The notes beneath the pieces were generated by a model. The model was not told where the DNA came from, did no database searches, and worked only from the letters and a program-made list of their open reading frames with translations. A DNA stretch of 64,000 nt from Phytohabitans sp036906915 (GTDB taxonomy: Bacteria; Actinomycetota; Actinomycetes; Mycobacteriales; Micromonosporaceae): assembly GCF_036906915.1 (NCBI RefSeq), contig NZ_JBAKHX010000028.1, positions 1-64,000 on the forward strand, read 5' to 3'. Within the stretch, counting starts at the first letter, position 1, and each line of letters opens with the position of its first letter. The position numbers were made by a program, and so were the translations under genes. This document shows positions 25,367 to 33,989 of the stretch, in pieces.

Positions 25367-26131
25367 ATGCCCGCTGAGTACACCCAAGGTGACCAGTTCC
25401 GTGGTGCCCGCATCCACCTGTGCGACCTCTCCGGCCTCGAGATTCGCGATTGCGACGTCACCGGCCTGAAGATCGTGGACTGCTATGGGGGCAACGTCTC
25501 CCTCGGTGGCGGCTTCGAGCGTGTCGTTGTCAACGACGTCGACGTGACCGCCTACGTCGAGGCCGAGCTCGACCGGCTGCATCCCAACCGGGTGCTGGCC
25601 CGTGAGGCCACGTCCGCCGCCGAATACCGGGCCGCTTGGGATGCCATCGAGAAGCAATGGGAGGAGACGCTCGACCGCGCCAGGCGCCTACCCGAGGCGA
25701 AGCTGCACGAGCAGGTCGACGGCGAGTGGTCGTTCGTCGAGACGCAGCGGCATCTGCTGATGGCCAGCGATGCCTGGATCGGCAACGCCGTGCTCGAGGA
25801 GGACGCGCCGTACCACCCGTTGGGCCTTCCTGGCGGCGGGATGCCGGCCGAAGCATCGGCGAAGCTCGGGCTCACCCTCGATGCCACCCCGACGCTCGAC
25901 GAGGTACTCGCGCCGCGGCTCGCCCGCATGGCCACGATACGCCGGGTAGTCGTCGAGCTCACCGAGGCCGAGCTCGACCGGGTATGTGGTCGCAAGCCGG
26001 CCGACCCATATCCGGACCGGGAGTACGTTGTGCGCCGCTGCCTCACGGTGGTGTGCAAGGAAGAGGCCGAGCATCACCGGTACGCGGTGCGCGACCTCAC
26101 CGTGCTCGAGGCCGGTGCCCGAACCGAGTGA
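25367..26131 (+). CDS. pentapeptide-repeat N-terminus fused to DinB-like domain
   Basis: 254 residues from ATG 25367. Residues 8-55 form a short pentapeptide-type beta solenoid (FRGARIHLCDLSGLEIRDCD, VTGLKIVDC). Residues from about 80 on are a DinB-type four-helix domain with WSFVETQRHLLMASDAWIG and a late EEAEHHRYAVRDL metal-site histidine pair. Pentapeptide/DinB fusions occur in actinomycetes, but the role is not known; a thiol-dependent transferase is plausible. No clear partner gene. Confidence 0.8.
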   Translation: MPAEYTQGDQFRGARIHLCDLSGLEIRDCDVTGLKIVDCYGGNVSLGGGFERVVVNDVDVTAYVEAELDRLHPNRVLAREATSAAEYRAAWDAIEKQWEETLDRARRLPEAKLHEQVDGEWSFVETQRHLLMASDAWIGNAVLEEDAPYHPLGLPGGGMPAEASAKLGLTLDATPTLDEVLAPRLARMATIRRVVVELTEAELDRVCGRKPADPYPDREYVVRRCLTVVCKEEAEHHRYAVRDLTVLEAGARTE

Positions 26132-26581
26132 AGGCGCGTCCCGGCAATGGACGGCGATCTCGCGATCCTGCGCTGGACCAGCCCATCTTGCTGTCGGAGC
26201 CCCTCATCGCACCCGCACTGCCCAGCCAGGGCGCGGTGCCGACCGGCGAGGTAGTCACGACCAGCTACGGAAAGACCAGCTACGGAAAGACCAGCAATGC
26301 GGGCAGCTTCCCCAACGAACGACGCGAGGTCTTCCTCGATGTCACGCCGCGGTGGACCTGCGAAGCCATCTACCAGTTCGTGAAGCCGATCACGCCCGGA
26401 ATGAACTGCACCCGCATCCGGCCAGACGGCCGGAGCATGCGGCACTGGGTGATGTCGTCATCGGAATCGTCTCCTGAAATATCTCTGGCCAGTGCGGCAA
26501 CCCGACCTATCCCACCGTGAATACGAATGTTTCTCAGCACCGAACCTGGATAAGCGGAAACGTGGGGAGGTAGCCGGCGGT
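26132..26581. other. intergenic, no supported gene
   Basis: About 450 bp with open frames on both strands, but none has a recognisable motif, a good start or codon use like the neighbours. It holds a 15-bp tandem repeat. It could be decayed coding DNA lying upstream of the transposon's left flank. Confidence 0.4.
26259..26295. repeat. 15-bp tandem repeat, 2.5 copies
   Basis: The unit GACCAGCTACGGAAA occurs twice in tandem (26259-26273, 26274-26288), followed by a partial GACCAGC. Its multiple-of-three length keeps any reading frame open. No function is apparent. Confidence 0.8.
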
Positions 26582-26980
26582 TCATCCACCTGCCTTCAGC
26601 CGGAACGCGAGGCGGCGGGGCGCCTGCACTCGATAGCTGTCCGTCACCAGCTCGGCAACCTCGACCCAGTCCGTCTCGTCGTCCAGCACCATTCCCACGA
26701 CATTCACACCCCAGTCGGCCCGGAAGAACGGAGGGCCGACATGCGCCAGCGCGGCCAACTCCCCGGGCGGCGCCCGGAAGGTCATCAGGATGGTCGGATC
26801 GTCCGTATCGATGTACGCCGACCGCCTCCCGTCGGTGGTGTAGACGTGCAGGAACGTCCGCCGGCGAATCCGCCACCGCAGGCCGATCCACGCCGGCTCC
26901 TCGTACGCCTCGGGCAGCTCCCCGCAGATCACCCGGAGCCGGCCCACAACGGCGGGCGGAACGTCCGCGATGTCGCTCAT
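26582..26980 (-). CDS. MmcQ/YjbR-family protein
   Basis: 132 residues from ATG 26980, preceded by GGAGG five nt away; the in-frame GTG at 26986 lies inside that ribosome site. The pattern LPEAYEEPAWIGLRWRIRRR, FLHVYTTDG and WVEVAELVTDSYRV fits the small MmcQ/YjbR fold, thought to bind DNA. Monocistronic. It lies 84 bp outside the left end of the Tn3 transposon. Confidence 0.85.
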   Translation of the reverse strand: MSDIADVPPAVVGRLRVICGELPEAYEEPAWIGLRWRIRRRTFLHVYTTDGRRSAYIDTDDPTILMTFRAPPGELAALAHVGPPFFRADWGVNVVGMVLDDETDWVEVAELVTDSYRVQAPRRLAFRLKAGG

Positions 26981-27063
26981 CTGCACCTCCCGCGCCCATC
27001 CTGCCCGCCGGGTAGGACATCAGCACATCAGAGTCTCCGGGGTTGGCGGGGCCGCGCCGATCA

Positions 27064-27101
27064 GGCCCGTGACTAACAAGATCCACGAAAAAGGCGCTAG
27101 C
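27064..27101 (+). repeat. left terminal inverted repeat of the Tn3 element
   Basis: The 38 bp start GGCCCGTGACTAACAAGATC and end GGCGCTAGC. They match the right end with one mismatch (A at 27093 against C in the other copy). The internal ACGAAAA...GCTA block recalls Tn3-family ends. Confidence 0.88.
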
Positions 27102-27147
27102 GATGATCTTGACAGCGGTGCGTGATCCTGGATGGGATTGCGTAGTT

Positions 27148-27167
27148 TGATCGACCATGGTCGATCA
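27148..27167 (+). promoter_or_regulatory. 20-bp perfect palindrome centred on the transposase start codon
   Basis: TGATCGACCATGGTCGATCA reads the same on both strands, and the ATG of the transposase gene (27157-27159) lies at its centre. It could be an operator for autoregulation, or fold in the mRNA to hide the start codon and keep transposase levels low. Confidence 0.6.
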
Positions 27168-30100
27168 CGAGGAGAGTCCGTTGGCGGGCAACGATCCTGC
27201 CGATGATGGCGAGCTATCCGGGCAGTTGGCCGATGAGTCTGGGGAACCCGGTGAAGACGCCGAGGATTTCCTCACCGGCGAGCAGTTGGCCGCGTACGGC
27301 TGCTACGCCCGTCCACCGACCGTTGATGAGCTGGATCAGTTCTTCGTACTTGACGACGAGGACCGGAACCTGATCGCGGACAAGCGTGGGGACGCCAACC
27401 GGCTGGGCTTCATGCTCCAGTTGACCACGCTTCGGTATCTGGGCAAGTTCCTGGACGACCCTCTCGACGTGCCTGCGGTGGTGCTGGACGACGTGGCCGC
27501 CCAGCTCGGTATCGCCGACCCGTCGTGCGTGAAGGCGTACTCGCAACGGGTGAACACCAAGTGGGAGCATCAGCGCGAGATTCGCCAGCGGGCCGGCTGG
27601 CGGGGCTATGGAGAGGGCTCGGCTGAGCTGGCGCTGTGGCTGGAGCGGCGCTGCTGGAACACCGGCGAGACGAGTGCGCAGTTGTTCTACGGGGCGATCG
27701 GCTGGCTACGGCAGCGCCAGGTCGAGCTCCCGGGGCTGGCCCGACTGATGCAGGACGTCAGCGGTACCCGGTCTGCCGCCGAGGCCCGGTTGCGGCATGA
27801 GCTGGTCAGTCAGATCAACGGGCGGCAGGCCACGTTCCTACTGAGCTTGCTGGACGTGGACCCGAAGACGAACAAGTCCGCGCTGGAGATCCTGCGACGC
27901 CGGCCGATCGAGCAAACGGTGACCGGGTTGATCAAGGCACTGCGGCGGGTCGGTGAGGTTGTCGGTGCAGGCGTGGGCGGTGTGGATGTGACCGTGGTCC
28001 CGCAGCGGCGGCTGCGGGAGCTGGCCCGCGACGGCATGATGCGCAACGCGACCGCGCTGCGCCGACGCCGTCCGTACGAGTACCAGCTGGCCACGCTGCT
28101 GTCGGCAATCGTGTACCTGGAGGCGAAGGCGACCGATGACGCGCTGGAACTGTTCGACCTGATCGTCACCAGTGAGCTGCTGGCCCGGGCGGAGCGGGCG
28201 TCCAAGACGGAGAAGCTGCGCCGCTATCCACGGCTGAGCCGGGACGCGGGCAAGCTGGCAGCGGCGGTAGAGGTGCTGCTGGAGGCCGTGGAGTGGGGCG
28301 AGAACATCACGCTCGACGTGGTGTGGGACGCGATCGAGAACGTGGTGTCGCGCTCGGAACTTCGCGCGTCGGTGGCCAACATCAGCGGCCTGGTGTTGCC
28401 GCCGGACGCCGACCCGGACGGCGAGTGGCGCGCCGCGCTGACCCAACGGTATCCACTGGTCAAGAAGTTCTTGCGGCTGCTGGTGGAGACGGTGGAGTTC
28501 GGCGCGACCGCCGACTCGGCGAAGATCCTGATCGCGTTTCAGTCGCTGCCGGACTTGGTCGACGCCAACCCGACCAAACGGGTGCCGCCGGGATGTCTGG
28601 ACGCCCACAAGGTCGAGGTGGATGTGGTGCCCGCGGGATGGCGTCCCCTGGTGTTCAAGGACCCTCGCCCCGAGGGCACGGTGGACCGCAACAGTTACGT
28701 GTTCTGCGTGCTGGAGCAGTTCTACCAGCGGCTCAAGCGCCGCGACATCTTCGCCGCAGCGTCGTCACGGTGGGCGGACCCGCGCGCCCAACTGCTGTCC
28801 GGGCAGGTGTGGCAGGCGCGGCGTGAGGAACTGCTCGACTCGATGCAGCTGCCCGAGCACCCCGATGAGCTGCTGGCCGGGTGGTCCGCCGAGCTGGGTG
28901 CCACCTGGCAGTACATGGCGGCCCGGGCGCAGGCCGGCGACATCAACGTGGACAAGGACGGCAGGCTGCACGCCGCCGCGCTGGAGGCCATCGCGGAACC
29001 GGCGTCGTTGAAGGACCTGCGCAACACCGCTCGCAAGATGATGCCCAAGGCCGACATCGGCGACGTCGTGCAGGAAGTCATGTCCTGGCATCCCGAGTTC
29101 ATTGCCTCCTACACCCACATCTCCCGCGGTGGCCCGATCTCCGGCGACATGGCCCCCAGCCTCGCGGCGGTACTGACCGCACAGGCCCTCAACGTCGGCT
29201 GGGCTCCGGTGGTCTCCCCAGGCGTGGAGGCACTGACCCGCTCACGGATCAACCACGTGTACCAGAACTACGTGCGACCCGAATGCCATGCCGCCGCCAA
29301 CGTGCCGCTGATCTGGGGCCAGGCCGGCATCCCCACCGCGACGCTGTGGGGCGGTGGCCTGGTGGCCGCGGTGGACGGCACCCGGTTCGTGGTCCCGGTA
29401 CGCAGCATCGACGCACGCCCGAACCCGAAGTACTTCGGCCGCAAGAAGGGCGTGACCTGGCTCAATATGATCAACGATCAGGGTGTGGGGACCGCGGGGA
29501 TCGTGTTGTCGGGAACGCCCCGCGACTCGCTGTACGCGATCGATCTCATGTACCGCCGTGACGGCGGAGCCCGGCCAGAGGTGTTCATTTCCGATACCGG
29601 CTCGTACTCCGACATGGTGTTCGGGCTGCTCAAGCTGCTGGGCGTGGACTACCGGCCGGAACTGGCGGGCCTGCCCGACCAGCGGCTGTGGCGCACCGCC
29701 CGCGCGCCCGACTACGGGCCACTCGACACCGCGTCACGGAACCTGATCGACCTGGAGAAGATCAAACGCCACTGGTCCGACATCCTGCGCATCGCCGCGT
29801 CCGTGCACGCGGGGGAGGTGGCCGCGTCGGAGGTGATGCGCATCCTGCAACGCGGCGGCAATCCCACCCAGCTCGGCGACGCGCTGGCCCACTTCGGCCG
29901 GATCTTCAAGACGCTGCACGTCCTGTCCTACGTTGACCGGGAGCAGTACCGGCGCGACATCAAGCGGATGCGCAACCTGCAGGAGGAGCGCCATCGGCTG
30001 GCCAAGTACATCTGCCACGGTCGTCGCGGCGAACTACGCGAGAAGTACCACGCGGGGATGGAGGATCAGCTCGGCGCGCTCGGCCTCGTCGTCAACTGCG

Positions 30101-30318
30101 TCGCTCTATGGAACACCGTCTATCTGGACCGCATCCTGGCCACGCTGCGCGAATCTGGCTACCCGGTGCTCGACGAGGACGTGCTGCGCATCCACCCCTA
30201 CTGGTACGCCCACATCAACGTGCACGGCCACTACTCGTTCCAACCGCTCCTGCTGGCCGAAGGTATCGGGCGACGACCGCTGCGGGACCCAGACAACGCC
30301 GACCCCGACGAGGAGTGA
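27157..30318 (+). CDS. tnpA: Tn3-family transposase
   Basis: 1053 residues, a full-length Tn3 transposase. Residues from about 45 carry the DUF4158-type DNA-binding region (VDELDQFFVLDDEDRNLIAD, LGFMLQLTTLRYLG). The DDE catalytic part shows WGGGLVAAVDGTRFVVPV (first Asp), VFISDTGSYSDMVFGL (second Asp) and EERHRLAKYICHG (Glu), and the protein ends with HINVHGHYSF. It catalyses cointegrate formation at the 38-bp ends. The gene lies just inside the left end. No frameshift or stop interrupts it, so it may be active. Confidence 0.93.
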   Translation: MVDHEESPLAGNDPADDGELSGQLADESGEPGEDAEDFLTGEQLAAYGCYARPPTVDELDQFFVLDDEDRNLIADKRGDANRLGFMLQLTTLRYLGKFLDDPLDVPAVVLDDVAAQLGIADPSCVKAYSQRVNTKWEHQREIRQRAGWRGYGEGSAELALWLERRCWNTGETSAQLFYGAIGWLRQRQVELPGLARLMQDVSGTRSAAEARLRHELVSQINGRQATFLLSLLDVDPKTNKSALEILRRRPIEQTVTGLIKALRRVGEVVGAGVGGVDVTVVPQRRLRELARDGMMRNATALRRRRPYEYQLATLLSAIVYLEAKATDDALELFDLIVTSELLARAERASKTEKLRRYPRLSRDAGKLAAAVEVLLEAVEWGENITLDVVWDAIENVVSRSELRASVANISGLVLPPDADPDGEWRAALTQRYPLVKKFLRLLVETVEFGATADSAKILIAFQSLPDLVDANPTKRVPPGCLDAHKVEVDVVPAGWRPLVFKDPRPEGTVDRNSYVFCVLEQFYQRLKRRDIFAAASSRWADPRAQLLSGQVWQARREELLDSMQLPEHPDELLAGWSAELGATWQYMAARAQAGDINVDKDGRLHAAALEAIAEPASLKDLRNTARKMMPKADIGDVVQEVMSWHPEFIASYTHISRGGPISGDMAPSLAAVLTAQALNVGWAPVVSPGVEALTRSRINHVYQNYVRPECHAAANVPLIWGQAGIPTATLWGGGLVAAVDGTRFVVPVRSIDARPNPKYFGRKKGVTWLNMINDQGVGTAGIVLSGTPRDSLYAIDLMYRRDGGARPEVFISDTGSYSDMVFGLLKLLGVDYRPELAGLPDQRLWRTARAPDYGPLDTASRNLIDLEKIKRHWSDILRIAASVHAGEVAASEVMRILQRGGNPTQLGDALAHFGRIFKTLHVLSYVDREQYRRDIKRMRNLQEERHRLAKYICHGRRGELREKYHAGMEDQLGALGLVVNCVALWNTVYLDRILATLRESGYPVLDEDVLRIHPYWYAHINVHGHYSFQPLLLAEGIGRRPLRDPDNADPDEE

Positions 30319-30514
30319 GCGCGGATGAAGGCCCAGCGCTTGGGGGCTACGCGATCCACCCCACCACGGCGCAGGTGTTGTCGAGGATGCGGGCGTCGGG
30401 CCCGAGGGTGATCTGCGCCGTCCTGTCCGGACGTGCCCTCGGCCGTGTCCGTCCTGGGGCCGTCCGCTGCGCAACCCCCGACCGGGCACCACCCGCGTAG
30501 CGTGTCGAACTCCT

Positions 30515-31273
30515 CTACGTATCGGATGAGGCGGAAGCGTCGCGGGACGTCCGCTCCAGGAAGGACAGGTAGTCCGCGAGGCGGGCGGATCCGGTGAGCA
30601 TCGCCCGGCCGCGGGCTGTGAGCCGTTCCCGCCACTGGTCGATCGAGGCGGCCAGTGGGCCGGGCCCACCGGCGGCGTGAACCTGCTCGATCACAGTCGC
30701 GATGTGCTCCAGCAGGTAGCCGCCGCGGCGCAGCAGATGGGCGAGTTCGGCGTCGCGCACGTCATCGGGTGAGTAGGACCGTGCGGTCCGAGACCGGGCC
30801 GGGGCCAGGACGCCGGCGCGTTCCCATTTGCGCAGGGTGGCCGGGGTGACACCGAGCCGGTGGGCGAGGACACCGACCGAAACAGGCCCGTCCGGACCTG
30901 GCGCGGTCGGCGTGCAGGACGCCAGCACGACAGCCGCCGAAGCGACCCGGTCCACGGTCTCCCGGTCGCGTTGAAGCTGCACATGGGCGGTATCGATCAC
31001 GGCCAAGGCCGTCGGGAGGTCGCCGCGGAGAACCGACCTCATGATCTCACCGGCCGCGGGGTACCCGTACCCCGGGACAAGCGCGACGTAAGCGGCCAGC
31101 GCGCCCCCATGGTCGTCGGTGTAGACCCGGTAACCGCTCACCGTCCGCGCGGCCGGCGGGATCACCCCGGCCTGCTCGTAGTTGCGGACCGCCTGCGCGG
31201 ACAGCCCATGTGCCCGCGCCAAATCCACCGGCCGGTACACCCCATTTTTAAACTTCACCGGGATATGCTCCAC
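30515..31273 (-). CDS. TioE-like regulator with two MerR domains
   Basis: 252 residues from GTG 31273. An N-terminal MerR HTH (YRPVDLARAHGLSAQAVRNY) with a wing (GYRVYTDDH) is followed near residue 131 by a second one (VGVLAHRLGVTPATLRKWER) with SYSPDDVRDAEL. Two MerR heads in one chain are the mark of TioE-type regulators, found with resistance or transport genes. It is divergent from the esterase gene with a 50-bp shared upstream region, so it probably controls it. The gap 30319-30514 holds no gene. Confidence 0.85.
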   Translation of the reverse strand: MEHIPVKFKNGVYRPVDLARAHGLSAQAVRNYEQAGVIPPAARTVSGYRVYTDDHGGALAAYVALVPGYGYPAAGEIMRSVLRGDLPTALAVIDTAHVQLQRDRETVDRVASAAVVLASCTPTAPGPDGPVSVGVLAHRLGVTPATLRKWERAGVLAPARSRTARSYSPDDVRDAELAHLLRRGGYLLEHIATVIEQVHAAGGPGPLAASIDQWRERLTARGRAMLTGSARLADYLSFLERTSRDASASSDT

Positions 31274-31292
31274 GTCAATTCAGCCAAAGTTT

Positions 31293-31318
31293 CAACCGCT
31301 GGTTCAACGATACGGTTG
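31293..31318. promoter_or_regulatory. candidate operator of the double-MerR regulator
   Basis: CAACCG (31293-31298) and CGGTTG (31313-31318) are inverted, 14 bp apart, directly upstream of the esterase ATG and overlapping an AACC-GCT-GGTT dyad. MerR-type sites usually lie between promoter elements like this. Confidence 0.4.
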
Positions 31319-31323
31319 AGGTC

Positions 31324-32916
31324 ATGGCTTTCGACACCGAGTTGCAGTCCCTCATCGCCGCACGCCGGCCCCACCTGCTCGCGATCGGCGAGCCCTACCA
31401 CGGCGAGCCGGCGTTCCCCCGCCTGCGCAACCGGATCCTCGAGACACTCGCCGGGCACGGCTTCCGGTCAATCGCGATCGAGTCGGACCGGGCGGCCGGC
31501 CTCGCCGTCGACGACTACGTGCAAGGCCGCCGCGATGACGTGGACCTGACCACCGGCATCAGTCACGGCTGGGGCACACACCCGGCCACCCGCGAACTGA
31601 TCGACTGGCTGCGCGCCCACAACGAGAAGCTGCCGCCCGGCGAGCGCATCGCCTTCCACGGTTTCGACGCTCCCACCGAGATCGCCGGCGCGCCGAGCCC
31701 TGGCCCAATCCTGCGTGAGCTGCGCGAATACCTCGGCGTACCAGCGCCCGACCTGGACCGCCTGGTCGGCGACGAGGGCCGCTGGACCGCCCAGGAAATC
31801 ATGTACGACGCGACGCGATCTCCCGGCCGGTCACCGGAGGCTGCCGCCCTGCGCGGCCTCGCCGAGGATTTCCGCACGCAGCTGTACGCCGACGCACCCC
31901 GCCTCACCAGGGACACCTCCACTCAGTCCTGGAACCGAGCCAGGGTGCTCGCCACCACGGCCATCGGCCTGCTCGCCTACCATGCCGCGATGGCCGAACC
32001 GGGCACCCAGTCGCAGCGGCTCGGCCGCCTGCTCGCGGTGCGGGACGCGCTGATGGCGCAGAACCTGCTCGACATCCTCGCCCACGAGCGTGACCGCGGG
32101 CCGACCCTGGTGTCCGCCAACAACGCCCACCTGCAACGGCACCCCAGCCTGTGGGACACCCACTGGGAGGGCCAAGATTTGGCCGCACAGTGGAACGGCG
32201 CCGGCTCGATCGTGTCGCCGCTGCTCGGGGACAAGTACATGTACGTGGCCGGCAGTCTCGGGGCGAGCGGGCCGGTCGGCCTTGGGCAGCCGGAGCCAGG
32301 CACCTACGAGGAGCGCCTCGGCCCGGAGACCGGGATTTTTCCACCTCCGTCCGGCAGCGATCTGCGCGAACGCGTGGCGGACCTGCTCGGGTACTTCCCG
32401 CTGGACACAGCCACGATCGAGACCTGCGACGCGATCCTGCACATCGGCTCCGCGCCCGGCGCGGCCGACGCAGCCCGGATCGCCGGCCTTCCTGGGGTGA
32501 CCGAGACCTGGATCGAGCCGGGTTCCGACATGCCGCCCTACACCTGGGGCGACCGGTTCTTCTTCGCCGGAGAAGATCGGATGCGGCCCTTCGCCACGAT
32601 CGTCCTGCACGACGTCCCAGACTTCGACGAGCAGTCCCGCCTGTCCGAGCCTGGACGGTACCGGCTCAACATCGAGGTGGGGCGCGCCGAGTTCCGAAAC
32701 CTGTTCGGCTACGGCCCGGAGGAATTCGCCGCACACAGCGACAAGCTCGACTTCGCGGAGACAGACCGACTGATGCCACATCCGGCCTACGCCGTGCAGG
32801 GCTGGGCGAGCGTGGTCAACCCAGGCCCAGCCACCGCGGCCGAGGTGACGCGACTGGTAGCACAGGCACGTTCCCGCAGCGCCGACCGCGAGCACCGCAG
32901 CAGCCGGCGCCCGTAG
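31324..32916 (+). CDS. erythromycin-esterase-like enzyme fused to a DUF6194-like domain
   Basis: 530 residues. Residues 1-340 are an erythromycin-esterase-type domain: LLAIGEPYHGEPAF (metal/His site), IAIESDRAAGL, IAFHGFDAP and AVRDALMAQNLL. Residues 345-515 match the DUF6194 pattern: TWIEPGSDMPPYTWGDRFFF, MRPFATIVLHDVPDFDE, YRLNIEVGRAEFRNLFGYG and HPAYAVQGWASVVNP. The Ere fold hydrolyses macrolide lactones in some members; many actinomycete homologues have unknown substrates. It is transposon cargo with its own divergent regulator, so it is likely a selectable trait (inference). The fusion is in one continuous frame. Confidence 0.82.
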   Translation: MAFDTELQSLIAARRPHLLAIGEPYHGEPAFPRLRNRILETLAGHGFRSIAIESDRAAGLAVDDYVQGRRDDVDLTTGISHGWGTHPATRELIDWLRAHNEKLPPGERIAFHGFDAPTEIAGAPSPGPILRELREYLGVPAPDLDRLVGDEGRWTAQEIMYDATRSPGRSPEAAALRGLAEDFRTQLYADAPRLTRDTSTQSWNRARVLATTAIGLLAYHAAMAEPGTQSQRLGRLLAVRDALMAQNLLDILAHERDRGPTLVSANNAHLQRHPSLWDTHWEGQDLAAQWNGAGSIVSPLLGDKYMYVAGSLGASGPVGLGQPEPGTYEERLGPETGIFPPPSGSDLRERVADLLGYFPLDTATIETCDAILHIGSAPGAADAARIAGLPGVTETWIEPGSDMPPYTWGDRFFFAGEDRMRPFATIVLHDVPDFDEQSRLSEPGRYRLNIEVGRAEFRNLFGYGPEEFAAHSDKLDFAETDRLMPHPAYAVQGWASVVNPGPATAAEVTRLVAQARSRSADREHRSSRRP

Positions 32917-33006
32917 CCCAGCTGGACCCTCGGTGCCCCCATGCATCCTGCCTCGATCCGGGCGCATTCTCGCTGCTGTCAAAGGTTGTCTGCCGGGCGG
33001 CGCAGA

Positions 33007-33651
33007 TCAGCGCAGCGCGGTGTCGAGGGCGCGTCTGAGGGTCCAGCGCGAGACCCGAAGCTTGGCCGCGACCGCCGACTGGGTTTGCCCGGCACCGAGC
33101 AGGATGCGGGCGTCGGTGATCTGCTCGGCGGTCAACGCGCGGGGGCGGCCGCCAACACGGCCTCGGGCGCGAGCGGCGGCGAGGCCTTCGCGGGTGCCTT
33201 TGACGATCTGCTGGCGCTGGAACTTCGCGATGGCAGCGAACACGGTGAAGATTAGTTCGCCGGACATGTCGTCGCTGGTGTCGAGCACGATGCCGTCGAG
33301 GGTGCGGAAGTGGCGGCCGTTGGCGTGTAGGTCGTCTTCGACGATGGCGAGGAGTTCGCGGGTGTCGCGGCCCAGCCGGGTCAGGTCGAGCACGACGAGG
33401 GTGTCGCCGCGGCGCATGTGATCGAGGGCGGCGGTCAGGCCGGGCCGGGTAGTGCCCTTGGCACCGGATGCCTTGTCGAGGTAGATCCGGGAGCAGCCGG
33501 CGGTCTTGAGGCCATCAATCTGGCGCGCGAGTTCCTGGGCGTCGGTGGATACCCGGGCCAGCCCGATCAGGTTCTCGCGGGCGGTCGGGTCGTCATTGAG
33601 GATGAGGTGATCTTTGATGGTGGCCTCCCAGAGTGCGGGCGAGGCCGTCAC
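33007..33651 (-). CDS. tnpR: serine resolvase of the Tn3 element
   Basis: 214 residues. The catalytic serine is in LARVSTDAQELARQIDGLK; SGAKGTTRPGL, DTLVVLDLTRLGRDTREL and GELIFTVFAAIAKFQRQQIV complete the resolvase domain, and a C-terminal HTH (QSAVAAKLRVSRWTLRRAL) binds res. It resolves cointegrates. GTG 33651 gives an N-terminal extension of about 30 residues over typical resolvases, so the true start may be later. It lies next to the right end, apart from the transposase. Confidence 0.9.
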   Translation of the reverse strand: MTASPALWEATIKDHLILNDDPTARENLIGLARVSTDAQELARQIDGLKTAGCSRIYLDKASGAKGTTRPGLTAALDHMRRGDTLVVLDLTRLGRDTRELLAIVEDDLHANGRHFRTLDGIVLDTSDDMSGELIFTVFAAIAKFQRQQIVKGTREGLAAARARGRVGGRPRALTAEQITDARILLGAGQTQSAVAAKLRVSRWTLRRALDTALR

Positions 33652-33895
33652 CGTAGCGAAAACGGTGATTGCGAGTCTTCTGCTACATGCCGGTTTTGCT
33701 CCATGGTTTTGCTACCGGTTTCGAGAATGGTTCCAGGGCCCGTGTGACGGCCAGCGGGTACGGGGCGAAAACGATCGTTATTGCCCCTGCGGGACGGCGC
33801 CGTCCCGCCCACCGAAGATGATCTTGCCTGACGGGACGTCTCCGAGCGTTGGCCCTCAAGGGCCGATCCAAGATCGGACAACTTTCAAGATCATC
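33652..33895. other. putative res region between resolvase and right end
   Basis: About 240 bp with no gene. It contains a short direct repeat GGTTTTGCT (twice, near 33692 and 33705) inside a CCGGTT...AACCGG-like arrangement, and a GATCCAAGATCG stretch. This is the usual place of a res site in Tn3 elements; subsites cannot be assigned by eye. Confidence 0.35.
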
Positions 33896-33933
33896 GCTAG
33901 CGCCGTTTTCGTGGATCTTGTTAGTCACGGGCC
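33896..33933 (-). repeat. right terminal inverted repeat of the Tn3 element
   Basis: The reverse complement starts GGCCCGTGACTAACAAGATC and ends GGCGCTAGC, matching the left end except for one base in the A-run. Confidence 0.88.
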
Positions 33934-33989
33934 TGGAACAAGGGCGCCTTGCGGCGTATGCACAGCGCGACGGCCCAGGGCTTCCTCTC

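Larger units (their letters stand above)
27064..33933. mobile_element. Tn3-family transposon carrying ere-like and TioE-like cargo
   Basis: An element of about 6.87 kb is bounded by 38-bp inverted ends. In order it holds the Tn3 transposase (+), a double-MerR regulator (-), an erythromycin-esterase-like gene (+) and a serine resolvase (-). All genes look intact. The flanking 5-mers differ (GATCA left, TGGAA right), so no target duplication is visible; the element may have arrived by recombination or its flanks may have changed since. The TIR-like match extends about 10 bp further inward. Confidence 0.85.

Noticed and set aside
26074..26445. 123-codon minus-strand frame in the gap after the DinB-type gene
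   Set aside because: No recognisable motif, start overlaps the neighbour's end and composition does not resemble nearby genes.
27059..33938. Target-site duplication around the Tn3 element
   Set aside because: Flanking 5-mers are GATCA and TGGAA; no match at neighbouring end definitions either.
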